Of a DNA stretch of 64,000 bases, positions 19,101-23,051 are shown one piece after another. How positions within the stretch are numbered: the first letter of the stretch is position 1; each line of letters opens with the position of its first letter. The stretch lies in the NCBI GenBank assembly GCA_001599815.1, contig BCIA01000004.1, forward strand, positions 5,110,082 to 5,174,081, written 5' to 3'. The position numbers were made by a program, and so were the translations under genes. The notes beneath the pieces were generated by a model, which did no database searches, was not told the origin of the DNA, and worked only from the letters and a program-made list of their open reading frames with translations. This stretch comes from Furcasterigmium furcatum. Its lineage: Eukaryota; Ascomycota; Sordariomycetes; Glomerellales; Plectosphaerellaceae.

Positions 19101-19519
19101 CTGGGCCGAGTGGACAAGCGCATGGGCAGGACGGTCTCAGCCATGGACTCATGTCCGTTGACCTCCCGGGGTGTTTCCATGACGACTCCAAAGAGCGCTT
19201 CCGCGGCGTCCATGTACAGCGACAGAAGCAGAGCGAGAGCCGCCCGGCAGACAGTTTCGTTCGACCACTTTCCTTCATCGAGCTCGGTTGTCCAAGGAAA
19301 GGAAATGGAGTGCTCTGCTTGTTGCGTGTTGGGATGGTTCGGCGTCGAGCTGGACGGCCTAGCAGGAAACGCAGACACGTCGAGTCCGTCGAGGTGACGC
19401 CGCCAGAAGGCATAGGCGCTTTCCCTGCTCGGCGAAGAGGTGGCAGAAGCAGCAGAAACCCGCATACCGTTGGTACCGTTGAGCACTTCCGTGCGGAGAT
19501 GATCAGGATCTTGATCCAT
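1..19519 (-). CDS. Giant non-ribosomal peptide synthetase (5' part; C-terminus beyond the left edge)
   Basis: One open frame of 6506 codons without intron or stop runs off the window. The ATG at 19519 is the first in-frame start after a TAG at 19559-19561. Domain order is half-C, A1, T1, C2, A2 with inserted N-methyltransferase, T2, C3, A3, T3, C4, A4, T4, C5, A5 with inserted N-methyltransferase, T5, C6 (cut). All five full C domains carry HHxxxDG (second His at residues 1072, 2581, 3651, 4739 and 6255). Phosphopantetheine serines are 880, 2392, 3468, 4553 and 6067. No epimerase or thioesterase domain is visible, so D-residues must come from the substrates. The architecture resembles cyclosporin, enniatin and aureobasidin type synthetases. 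The reading is a cytosolic multimodular enzyme making an N-methylated depsipeptide of at least five residues. One ambiguous base at 3288 leaves residue 5411 unknown. Confidence 0.96.
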   Translation of the reverse strand, partial: MDQDPDHLRTEVLNGTNGMRVSAASATSSPSRESAYAFWRRHLDGLDVSAFPARPSSSTPNHPNTQQAEHSISFPWTTELDEGKWSNETVCRAALALLLSLYMDAAEALFGVVMETPREVNGHESMAETVLPMRLSTRPSQPAKDLLDATAAYAAATGELEDIGLCGIREAAGDYGSAACGFETVLKVTTGNKQRPPPSSMGLLRSIKGSGAVVPSASVALFLTFRHVAEEESALLIARYDPSIIDASQAARFLRQFRLAIQELRDASAKQPLGALHLATDEDRLDIDRWNQAHIQRRELCIHDAIFTRSAATSEAVFAWDGAWTYAELDDVSTRAAEHIQSLSLDGDLGQFIPICIDRSKWVVASILAVLKAGRAFTLIDPSTPPARIAKICQQTSAKLALVSARHHEAMLALVPSCVVVDDSLSSGGSEGHFKSVAAPSDPAYILFTSGSTGGPKGVVLQHRAFASCSLEFGPRLGIRSDTRALQFASYTFGACLVEILTTLMHGGCVCIPSEEERLNGVPEFVRRAGVNWALFTPSYVRAVQPESLSGLRTLVLGGEPMSAVSRDAWAARLQLLLAYGQSETSTVCAVAEISPDTSGLNIIGRAAGARFWITEPGNPDRLSPVGCMGELLIESPGVALGYLVDTGRERPFLTEPPSWYAHAAAGSRHPPDTNTLTFYRTGDLVRYRSDGTLTYVGRKDSQVKIRGQRIELGDVEAHLTLHLADDLIPVVEAVTPTGINKAVILVAFLEGKLHDSMYDGHEAPAAEASFTSTSFADQVNTGLRSTLAPHSIPSYYVCLRQLPRTPTGKTDRRRLREIGARMINERHQDIVSRAAEGQQSPPDSSSPIDGPGADPIRAIWLRTFPERTQGNFFDLGGDSITAIRMVNMARSSGIALTVADIFRNPTLAELAAAARTMSAMPAKQPSSQIPTRKHDGPVEQSFAQGRLWFLDQLNVGAPWYIIPLAARIRGPLQVDALLTALRALERRHETLRTTFDNREGEGVQIVHESLPDRLRIVDASSTGESDDEYRALLRREQTRPFDLTAEPGWRVCLLRLDEKEDDHILSVVMHHIITDGWSLDVLRQELGQLYAAALRGDDPLSSVSPLPIQYRDFSVWQRHEQAAEHQRQLAYWMEQLADSTPAELLCDKPRPTSLSGHAGTVSLAIDGSLFEKLHTFCRARQITPFTVLLAVFRATHYRFTEAADATLGVPLANRHRPELEGLIGFFVNTQCVRLVVGEDDGLEQLLQQVQSATTSMMDNQDVPFEHVVSALQPGPRDPSRNPLVQLVFALHGHLGLGNLQLDGVTTETLATAAMTRFDMEFHLFQEQAGIKGRVLFALDLFEPETVQSLVQTFLDLLSQGLEQPQTPIAVLPLDSAPASLRSLGLVEITRTPYPHESSVTEVFCMQAAAFPDRPAVVDSTSMPMTYSALDQQSDKVAAWLRRKDLPAESLVAVLAPRCSETVVAFLGILKAHLAYLPLDLRSPAARNRAILSAVGGEKKLMLIGPGVGFPSADDAPPGLNAVRIGDILATQPESLTDRNHRGVSTALRSPTASSLAYVVFTSGSTGAPKGVMVEHRGLLRLFRESNVSAEFPDAVRMAHLSNLAFDASIWEMCAALLNGGTVICIDRATTLDTNALGAAFARHAVTAAVLPPALLKECVNSSPATLRGLEALFVAGDRMDPVDATAARALVKTGRVYNSYGPTENSIHSTLYAIAQDDSFQNGVPLGRAVSNSGAHVMDSRQRLVPPGVIGELVVTGDGVARGYTTNSTPDASRFLQVRVEGRAVRAYRTGDRARHRPKDGEIEFFGRMDRQVQVRGHRVEPSEIEHAMLRHEDVDDTAVVVVASGGESQDSELVAFATARAGPTARAGAGSGSTDRDDDAEAREQVEGWSSHFEGTTYTDVGAMKPSDIGRDFTGWTSMVDGSPIAVSEMEDWLGDTMEALLDGRPAGHVLEIGTGTGMVLFNLGKGLQSYAGLEPSGKAAAFVNKVIESAPHLSGRAVVHLGAATDLGRIDGLRPDVAVLNSVVQYFPSLAYLTEVVDSLVNIPTVKRIFFGDIRSLPLNQYFAAARALAALGEDAAEPSIRKKAADIEEREEELLVDPAFFTALTRRYPGRVRHVEILPKKMGSSNELSSYRYAAVVHVGDDLNNSVRRVDAASWVDFDGSDMNRETLLELLRNAPEGPDALPVAVQNIPHRDSIAARSLFESPEERGSHGTSAQRASLSVSDLVRVGKECGFHTEISWARQRSQHGGLDAVYHRFPRGEMASRVMMDFPTDDREEQQQAGLANQPLRRPRSRKIESRLRQWLQAVLPSYMVPARIIILDAMPVNANGKIDRRELETRARVDPKPSSLASARVGPLTHVESVLCDEFAAVLGSAVHVTDNFFDLGGHSLMATRLAARLSRCLDKVISVRDVFDHPVLEDLAATIDEGSAPQRRAILPAGALGDRGPVEQSYAQGRLWFLEKLHRGKSSWYNMPLAVRLRGRLVVTALTSALRSLEQRHETLRTTFDDRDGVGVQIVSPFQPSEVRVVDATSQEVSERLRQEQTLPFDLTSKQPCWRVALFRVDGDSNNHVLSIVMHHIVSDGWSLDVLSRDLRQFYAAALRGQDPLSVVAPLPIQYRDFSAWQKEADQVTDQDRQLKFWTEHLADSTPAELLYDKPRPAVLSGRAGNLSLTIEGRTYSGLRALANAAQTTIFTVLLATFRATHYRLTGARDAAIGTPIANRSYAEVQDLIGFFVNTQCIRLRVTDDESFLGLVHQARSMMAAAQANQDVPFERVVSALLPRARDASRNPLTQLMFAVHAQKDLGRIRLEGLATEDMPLAISTRFDLEFHIFQEDDRLAGTVIFSEDLLEPDTVASLISVFKDVLDQGLANPGMVIESLPLSGGRERLRRMGLLAVQPGAYPRESSLVDVFRDQAASCPDTVAVIDSSCRLTYSELDQQSDELAAWLHRRRLTSEAWIAVLTPRSCQTTVAFFGILKAGLAYLPLDVNAPGGRLDTILTEVTGPRLVLVNDVEAGSKISLPGVELVRIGDVLGEHDDGGSVSPPPAPVPTSLAYVIFTSGSTGRPKGVMYEHRALLRLVKQSSLAAQMMSHTGRMAFLSNVSFDGSVWEICAALLNGGTLVTVDHMTLLDGRALAALFERERVRIAIFPPALLKECLATSPAAISQLEVLLTSGDRLDGRDAVDARALVRRGVYNAYGPTETHVCTSYEVRESDTFVNGVPIGRAVSDMGAYVLDVHQRVVPPGVLGELVVTGDGVARGYTNPALDRDRFVEVCVEGQVTRAYRTGDRVRYRPSDGEIEFFGRIDQQVKIRGHRVELAEVERGILGCHDAVRDVAVVLRARQGAEGEGDDDGGPDLVGFVTVRKGRQATEQDIRSRLSTLLPSYMIPVRILVLDQMPINGNGKVDRERLRHTAKTAAAAASRGESVRVAPRTSTEAVLLEELTELLGGDADVGMTDNFFHLGGHSLLAMRLAARLSRRLDSEVPVRNIFENPVLADLTASIEGHRPGTRRALTSTKNEYGPAVQSFAQGRLWFLEQLNPGSSLYIIPVASRLRGRLAVNELATALNALVQRHETLRTTYEDRDGVGIQVVQPFQPSELRVIEADDGHYLETLRREQTTPFELTCEPGWRVALLRLGKEDHILSIVMHHILTDGWSIDVLYRELEAFYAASLLGKDPLTLNAVRPLEIQYRDFALWQRQDEQMAEQDRQLRYWIEHLADSQAAELLYDLPRPAVLSGEAAVVSFSIDGSDYQSLLEFARARRVTTFVVLLAAFRAAHYRLTGAEDGILSTPIANRAQPELENIVGFFVNMQCIRITMAEPGGDTFDGVVRQAQTVMAAAQQNQDVPFERIVSSLRPGSRDTSRNPLAQLMFTFHPQEGLDKVRLEGLAVESVSGPASTRFDMEMHLFQGSGRLNGTAVFSTDLFQDETMRSVCNSFQDILKEGIKDPKTPISTLRLPSGLGELRRMGLMDTVMPTTNPRGATVVDVFREEAARAGDAIAVVDSSTQLTYAELDQESDKIASWLRRRRSPVETLVGVWSPRSCRTIVAFLGTLKAGLAYVPLEVNVPLGRTESILSEVPGHRLVLTGPGISPGLPSRLSDVELVEIDEVLRMEASSTEPSGETTPPSPANLAYVTFTSGSTGKPKGVMVEHRNILRTVRHGAMAPELPAAPRVAHLTSIAFDNSVWEIYTPLMNGGTIVCIDYSTVLDGMALEAVFAREGIQGSMLTPALLKQCLRKAPGVLRELTVLLVQGDRFDVADALEARSLVKASGAVYNAYGPTENTVTSTTYKIDAADRLTNGVPIGRAIGSSGAHVMDARQRLVPPGIIGELVVTGDGLARGYSDPALDVDRFVEVHIEGRPEPVRAYRTGDRARHRPSDGEVEFFGRMDQQIKIRGHRIEPAEVERALLSHEAVSDAVVAVRTDDGQDPEMVGFIVAAAAAAQGSRDINIDAAGNDLETRIWQDLRGVLPSYMLPAQLVLLDQMPLNPSGKADRKELAREAQDAPRTGHSSEYVPPRNKVELLICKEFLAVTGTKAGGRVGITDNFFDLGGHSLMATRLASRLSKRLNSRVTVRDIFDRPVVAELAASLRPDTAPQDLIPSTTYRGPVRQSFAQGRLWFLDQLSGGGTSQYIMPVTVRLRGPLQVAALARAIHALEDRHESLRTTFDEQDGVGVQIVHDSIAGDLRIADAADHNSSNDLQALLHREQSTPFDIASEPGWRVLLIRVAEEDHVLSVVMHHIISDGWSLDVLTRDLGAFYSAASRGEDPLSKVIPLPIQYRDFAAWQQQEDQTTEQQRQLTYWTKQLKGSAPAELLCDKPRPLSPSGHAESITLTIEGAVYTDLQAFCRARQTTFFAVLLAAFRMAHFRLSGAEDATIGIPIANRNRLEFEDMIGFFVNTQCIRIHVTGSDSFDDVIKQTQTTSIEAFQNQDVPFERIVSAVQPGPRQASRIPLVQLMFAVHAQQNLGKIELDGLTSEAMEAMATTRFDVEFHLFQQDGKLGGRVLYATDLFCPETIRNVVDVFQDVLRTGLAQPRTPVAVLPLTVERERLRSLGQYDIRTAPYPRESSLVDVFREQAAASPEATAVVSDDSSGGRLTMTYSELDRQSEKLASWLGRRRLPADTLVGVLAPRSCQTIVAFLGILKAGLAYLPLDVKAPVARIEIILSSLPPGRRLILFSGEAGVAPPTIGQDAELVPILDALEHTDSDIITPVAPSATSLAYVIFTSGSTGQPKGVMVEHRGVMRLVRGNHAVPLPRAPRVAHLSNIAFDASTWEIYTALLHGGCLVCVDHLTALDSGALGSLFTRERINVTMILPALLRQFLANSPDALRGIDVLMAAGDRLSPRDAAEARATVRGRVYNAYGPTENTILSTIFHVTEDEAAYVNGVPLGRSVDNSGAYVMDERQRLVPMGXMGELVVVGDGLARGYLDPDQDRDRFVRLSIDDRVVRGYRTGDYVRRRAVDGEIEFFGRIDQQVKIRGHRVEPVEVERVMLACHAVREAVAIGITSATQEEEEEEDQETELVGFVVPDRNQTARMDEADGQVGDWANHFESATYADLQSISETSTLGRDFVGWTSMYDGAPMEEAEMQQWLDDTMATLLDGQPAGHVLEIGTGTGMVLFNLGDGLKSYVGLEPSSSAAAFVNKAIARTPSLADKATVHVGSATCIGLLHDLQPTTLVVINSVLQYFPTVDYLLEVLDSLMNIPTVQRIFLGDVRSYPLSKHFYAGRALRQAGYVATKEHLRDQVLDADLGEEELLLDPAFFTGLQARPGSRVEHAEIMPKRMRAANELSAFRYAAVLHLRGEATQGQERPSNIVDAGPWVDFQASGMGRQGLVDLLMARGHSDAADICISNIPYAMTSMERHLADALACADDGAQAADSERTAWISAVCRDAEAQEAVSAFDLDQLGQTHGFQVEISWARQRSQHGALDAVFHRRLPAAEPRAGRVKFRFLADTRDGPQANRPRQRLEDRRLEAQVRAWLQTSLPSYMIPARIMVLDQLPINANGKVDRRELVSQAQMAATRTGMTAAGERVDPRNAVEEVLCEEFAKVLGTEVGITDNFFDLGGHSLSATKLAARLSRRLDTRVSVRDIFDQPVIADLGAVVRQGSTVHNPMSSTTYAGPAEQSFAQGRLWFLEQLNPGSPWYIMPIAIRLRGRLEVPALTSALQALERRHETLRTTFETRNGSNVQIVHPFQPRELRVIDVSSSKSEEGDGSALPELGREQNTPFDLTTEPGWRVALLRTSADDHILSIVMHHIVSDGWSLDVLCRELGRFYSAALSGSDPLAKISPLPVQYRDFALWQRSDDQIAEHQRQLDYWTRQLADSTPAELLCDLPRPPIPSGRAGITDFVIEGAAYDNLQAFARAHQTTAFVVLLTAFRATHYRLTGAEDGTIGTPIANRNRAELDSMIGFFVNTQCMRLIVTEDETFEGLLRQARSVTSAAQENQDVPFESIVSALLPGTSRDISRNPLVQLIFAVHSQQDLGRIQLQGLDTEPMPTSATTRCDVE
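1220..5690 (-). other. NRPS module 5: C5-A5-NMT-T5
   Basis: C5 has MHHIISDG (His4739). A5 has Asp5268 in AFDASTWE, with pocket residues read as D-A-W-M-M-A-A-I-L-(K). This is close to the Val/Abu-type codes I recall from cyclosporin synthetase, so a small branched aliphatic residue is a reasonable guess. The N-methyltransferase lies at nt about 2890-1730, with EIGTGTG at residues 5609-5615. A CTT microsatellite (2973-2994) encodes a Glu run just before it. T5 has Ser6067. The ambiguous base at 3288 falls in A5 between motifs A5 and A7. The two methyltransferase insertions (modules 2 and 5) are highly alike, which suggests duplication. Confidence 0.85.
2973..2994. repeat. CTT/AAG microsatellite inside the NRPS
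   Basis: Seven tandem CTT units, read as a run of Glu codons on the minus strand, at the junction of A5 and its N-methyltransferase. It lies in a linker, so length changes by whole codons should be tolerated. Confidence 0.9.
5750..8960 (-). other. NRPS module 4: C4-A4-T4
   Basis: C4 has MHHILTDG (His3651). A4 has Asp4183 in AFDNSVWE, with pocket residues read as D-N-W-M-L-Q-A-V-T-(K). T4 has Ser4553 in LGGHSL. No methyltransferase is inserted. The A8-A9 linker contains an alanine run encoded by a GCC-type repeat at about 6190-6215. Gln at the 301-equivalent position and Asn at 236 make this pocket more polar than A2 and A5. The module should add one unmethylated amino acid of unknown identity. 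Confidence 0.85.
9000..12180 (-). other. NRPS module 3: C3-A3-T3
   Basis: C3 has MHHIVSDG (His2581). A3 has Asp3107 in SFDGSVWE, with pocket residues read as D-G-W-I-L-S-A-V-C-(K). T3 has Ser3468 in LGGHSL. There is no methyltransferase: A8 runs straight into a short acidic, Asp/Gly-rich linker (nt about 9450-9480) and then the NGNGKVDRERL motif. The module should add one unmethylated amino acid. The code does not match one that I can name. Confidence 0.85.
12240..16715 (-). other. NRPS module 2: C2-A2-NMT-T2
   Basis: C2 carries MHHIITDG (His1072). A2 has the amino-acid Asp (Asp1607 in AFDASIWE), with pocket residues read as D-A-W-V-F-A-S-I-H-(K), a hydrophobic-pocket pattern. Between A-domain motifs A8 and A9 sits an N-methyltransferase of about 390 residues (nt about 13880-12700). 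Its S-adenosylmethionine loop EIGTGTG is at residues 1954-1960. After it the A domain resumes with the NANGKIDRREL motif near nt 12530. T2 uses Ser2392 in LGGHSL. The module should add and N-methylate one aliphatic or aromatic amino acid and form the first ester or amide bond to the starter. The specificity assignment is only a guess. Confidence 0.85.
16765..19519 (-). other. NRPS loading module: half-condensation domain, A1 (hydroxy-acid type), T1
   Basis: Residues about 40-283 match only the C-terminal half of a condensation domain, starting at the FWRRHL segment that normally follows the catalytic half, so HHxxxDG is absent. A1 spans about residues 307-810, with the TSGSTGGPKG nucleotide loop near 447. 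At the position of GrsA Asp235, the residue that holds the substrate amino group, A1 has Gly494 in the context TFGACLVE. My reading of the ten pocket positions is G-A-V-L-V-G-A-T-V-(K). Gly there is known from the 2-hydroxyacid-activating A1 domains of enniatin and beauvericin synthetases. T1 has LGGDSI with Ser880. The inferred job is loading a D-2-hydroxy acid as the first unit. The exact side chain cannot be told. Confidence 0.85.
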
Positions 19520-20216
19520 GGCTGCTGGGGCTCCCGTGAAAGTTGAGGGTACGCCGAGCTACCGTGGATGGCTGTATCAGGGATAGGGGTCACTCGATTC
19601 GAGCGTGACGGTGCTGTTGACGTTGGATATTCGACTGCCTGAGTTGTTTTCTCTTTTTTTTTTCTCTTCTTTTTCTCTTTCCTTTCTATTTTCTTTCTTT
19701 TTTTTTCTCGTTTAATATTTTAAAGGAGGGTTTGTCGGTGTTCTGTTCCGCCTAGATCTGGCGGATCTATGGTTGAGAATCTATTGTACCAGACCTGTAG
19801 AGCAGTCCGGGATGGCTCGTCACTTCCGTTGATCGGATGTTTCCCAGCACGGCAAAATCATAGACCGCTATATAGTATTTGACAACTTGACATGCAGTCC
19901 AGTCCCCGTCGTCTCGGGGTTCTAGAAACATAAGCCGCGGCGGGAACCTCCCGCCCTCCAAACCCCCACACTACATATGCAAGCTGCTGCATATCTTCTT
20001 CATGCTCGAGACGCTTTAGCCGGCGGCCCGCCTGCTTAGCCATGGAACTACGCTCACCCCGGGGGCCCAGCGTTGGTAAAAGGGAGCCAGGGCTGCGCCC
20101 CGGCGGTATTGCAGAGTGATGCCGCGACTTCACTCTGTATTGATGCTGCTGAGTCCTCTTCTTGAGAGTACTGGACTGATTCCTGAATCCTTATATCCTC
20201 ACAGTCTTCCGCGGTC
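19520..20216. promoter_or_regulatory. Shared divergent promoter of NRPS and D-hydroxyacid dehydrogenase
   Basis: This 697-bp gap separates the start codons of the NRPS (minus) and the dehydrogenase (plus), with no gene inside. A nearly pure pyrimidine tract on the + strand lies at about 19645-19713 and ends in an AT-rich patch (19714-19726). It is a purine tract as read from the NRPS side, 130-200 bp upstream of its ATG. Small frames here have no family resemblance. A bidirectional promoter giving co-expression is inferred. Confidence 0.6.
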
Positions 20217-21367
20217 ATGTGGCGAGCTACCGCTTGTCAGCTCTCCAACTTGAGGCTGCGTTATCAGCAACCACAGCGCCGGCTGCACTCCGTCCCGAGG
20301 AGACACCATATCGTCGTGCTGGACCAATGTTTCCCCGAGATTCCCCCGCTCGACTTCGACTACACCATCAAGTACCACCCGTCCACACGCCCGGGGCAGC
20401 TTCCTGCTCGCGTGAAAGATGCCACCATCATCATCACTTCCGACACGCGTGTGACCCGCGAGGGCATTCTCGCGGCCAATCATCTCCAACTGGTGGCCAC
20501 CAACGGTTCAGGCACGGACGCAATCGACAAGGCCACGCTCCGCAGCCGGGGTATCGCACTCTGCAATGTGCCCGCGCAGAGCACCGATTCCGTTGCCGAG
20601 CACGGAATCGCGCTGTATTACGGGCTCCGGAGGCGGCTTCTCGACATGCACTCGTTGACCATGGACAGCCGCGCATGGGGCTTCTCCGGGAAGACGCAGT
20701 CCAGGTTGGAGCGGCTCGGTAGCCAGTCCCGGACCAACGCGGAAGAGTCGATGGTCGTCATTGGGTTCGGAGCTCTTGGTATAGTCTCTCTCATCCTTAA
20801 GCCGTTCAGTGTACAGTGTGCTGATGAGACAGCGGCGGTCCAGGTCGGAGATTTGCGACGCTTGGTAGAGCCTTGGGAATGCGGGTTCTCATCGCAGAGC
20901 GCAAGGAGGCCGCCTCGATCCGTCCCGGCCGCACGCCATTCACGCAGTGCCTACAGGAGGGCACCTTGTTTGTTCTGGCGTCGCCGCTCAACGAAAGCTC
21001 CCGGAAGATGATCGGTGCCGCCGAACTCGCTGCCATGGATCCAACGTCGCTGCTGGTAAACGTCGGCCGCGGAGGCATCGTCGACGAGTCGGCGCTGGTC
21101 GAGGCCTTGAAGGAGGGACAGATTGGCGGTGCCGCGACAGACGTGTATTCCGTGGAGCCGCCTACGTTCGAGAACTCGCCTTTGCTCGACCCGTCGATCC
21201 CGAATCTGCTACTCTCGCCACACATGGCCTGGTACGCGCAGCGGACGATCGAGAACACGCAACGCGTGCAGAAGGCCAACCTGGAGGGGTTTGTTTCGGG
21301 GAGGATGATCAACGCAGTCATTGCGCCGGAGACCGGGGCAAGGTCTGGAATCCTTGACATGTCCTGA
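20217..21367 (+). CDS. D-isomer-specific 2-hydroxyacid dehydrogenase (D-hydroxy acid supply for the NRPS)
   Basis: Two exons, 20217-20778 and 20844-21367. The 65-bp intron has GTATAG...CCAG borders and joins the frames to give 361 aa. The splice restores the Rossmann loop region GFGALG followed by RRF...LGRALGMRVLIAER. The catalytic set of the family is present: Arg263 (NVGRGGIVDE), Glu292 (DVYSVEPP) and His314 (LLSPHMAW). The enzyme should interconvert 2-oxo acids and D-2-hydroxy acids with NAD(P)H. The first ~30 residues are Arg-rich and lack acidic residues, so they could be a mitochondrial leader or a mis-set start. It is transcribed divergently from the NRPS, whose first A domain looks hydroxy-acid-specific, so supplying the D-hydroxy starter is the natural role. 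Enniatin/beauvericin clusters use a ketopantoate-reductase-like enzyme instead. Confidence 0.9.
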
Positions 21368-23051
21368 TCCGTGGTTACGGCTGGTCGGGACACCGGTGCA
21401 AAAAGTCGACAAATCGATCCATCGTGTTCGTATCAGGGGTCCGTATCTAGGTGCGGAGACATTCACCCCGCCTCCTACTCACGAAGCAGTCCCTCCGACT
21501 CGCCATGGAGACCCGAAAAGCGCAGATCAAGCGGATAAACTGAGTTGGTTGAACGCGCGGGGTACTGCTGAGGTATGGTATCCCGCAGATCGCAACGTTG
21601 ACGCCGCTGTCGAGAGGAAGAGTTGAGTATTGTATGGATGTTTGCTGTGATTCACCATTGAAGGAGTGAGATACATTCCATCGCCACTAGACTCTTCAAT
21701 ATTCTGAGATACTTCTTTGGACGTTTCGGCTTCTCACCGCCGCCTCTGATGCGGGTGTGATATTGTCAGGGCCTCGAGCCGGATCACGCGGGACCTTTTC
21801 CACAAGAGTCAGTCGCAAAGAGTAGCTGGATCATCCGTTGACTTTCCCCTCATGCAGCGGCTGTCAGCAGCCCTCGCATGTACGGCTCGCGTCATGCAGC
21901 TACGAGCGCACCATGTATGGCTAGACGCAATCCAACCCCGGTGTGCTTGGCGGTAGCGAAGCTCGCTTGCAGGCAAGAGGGGGAGGAAACAGCAGACAGG
22001 CCGGCCCCGTTCTGGGGATCATCTTCGCTTGGCAATTGTGACCATTCCTATGGTGGGAGAATGTGGGAGGCAAATAGTCCTCCGTGTCTTCATCTCGACG
22101 CGGGGCACACCAGCATTCATGCCGAAGCCGAAGCCGGGCGGGGCAGCAGGAGCAAGAATCGCTCAATACAGCGGGCTGCAGTTATAACTGCGCTGGGGAG
22201 GCACAAAAGTACCATCTGGTGACATGATATCAAAAGCGTTCCCCACTGCTGCTGGAGGGTCGTCGAGGAAAGTCTCCCGAATTGCCCGGGCCACATATGA
22301 GTGGTTGCAGGCTCCGCTTACTATCTTAATTACCCGGCATATATTCTGAATTACCTATGAATTAGCGGCTCATGGGCGCAATCACGTGTGCTCTGAGGGA
22401 GATTTGTCCTGTTCTGAGGTCATCAGTAGAGATGGTCGCCGTGATGCCAAATCTTCCTGCAGGATCCTCTGTCCATCATCGTCAGCGGTCCTTTGCGAAA
22501 TGGAGTCGCAGGAGGTTTTTGGCGCCCTAAAGGTATCGAGATACTAAAATTGAGCGACCAGGAAGGTTAAATCGGTTAGTCAACCCATGAATATGCCAAG
22601 CAGTTGGTGACATGCGGAGCTGGGGGAAATTGCACGGATGCTTACTGTGGTTTAGGGACGCATTTGGGCTATGAGATTTAAACTACTAGTAGAGACTAAC
22701 GTTTCTAGGATCAGTTCCCCGTACGGGCCGATATGAAAAGTGCGATGACGGTCACACAGCGCTCAGTAAGGGCTTAAGTACGACATGTCGTTGTGACAGC
22801 GGTTGCTGAACTGCGCCTTATCGTTAGCTCCAAGTCCTTGAGTCCCCATCTTTAACTCAGCTGAAAAGGCAGCGCCGCCTTTCGTCCAGAAAATCTTCCC
22901 ACTACGGATGCTGTAACCACGACCAATCACACAAAAAGCTACGCGCAGGAGCGGCCAGGACCAGCACTAGATAGTAGATCTCCATCACTCGCATGTTTGA
23001 TATCTGGTGACTTGTGTCGCTTATTCGAGGATTCATGTCTGTCCGATCAGC
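21368..23051. other. Intergenic, no gene recognised
   Basis: This 1.7-kb stretch lies between the dehydrogenase stop and the LysM gene stop. The small frames (for example 21878-22222 plus) have no recognisable domain, signal peptide or splice-supported extension. The part from about 22300 to 22990 is more AT-rich than the flanks. I see no tRNA, clear repeat or transposase motif. Confidence 0.5.

Noticed and set aside
1..19519. Polyketide synthase or terminal thioesterase/reductase in the synthetase
   Set aside because: No ketosynthase, acyltransferase, thioesterase or reductase motifs appear in the translated frame; the C-terminal end is outside the window.
20219..20722. Second plus-strand frame over the dehydrogenase start
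   Set aside because: It overlaps the frame that holds the conserved dehydrogenase blocks and has none itself.
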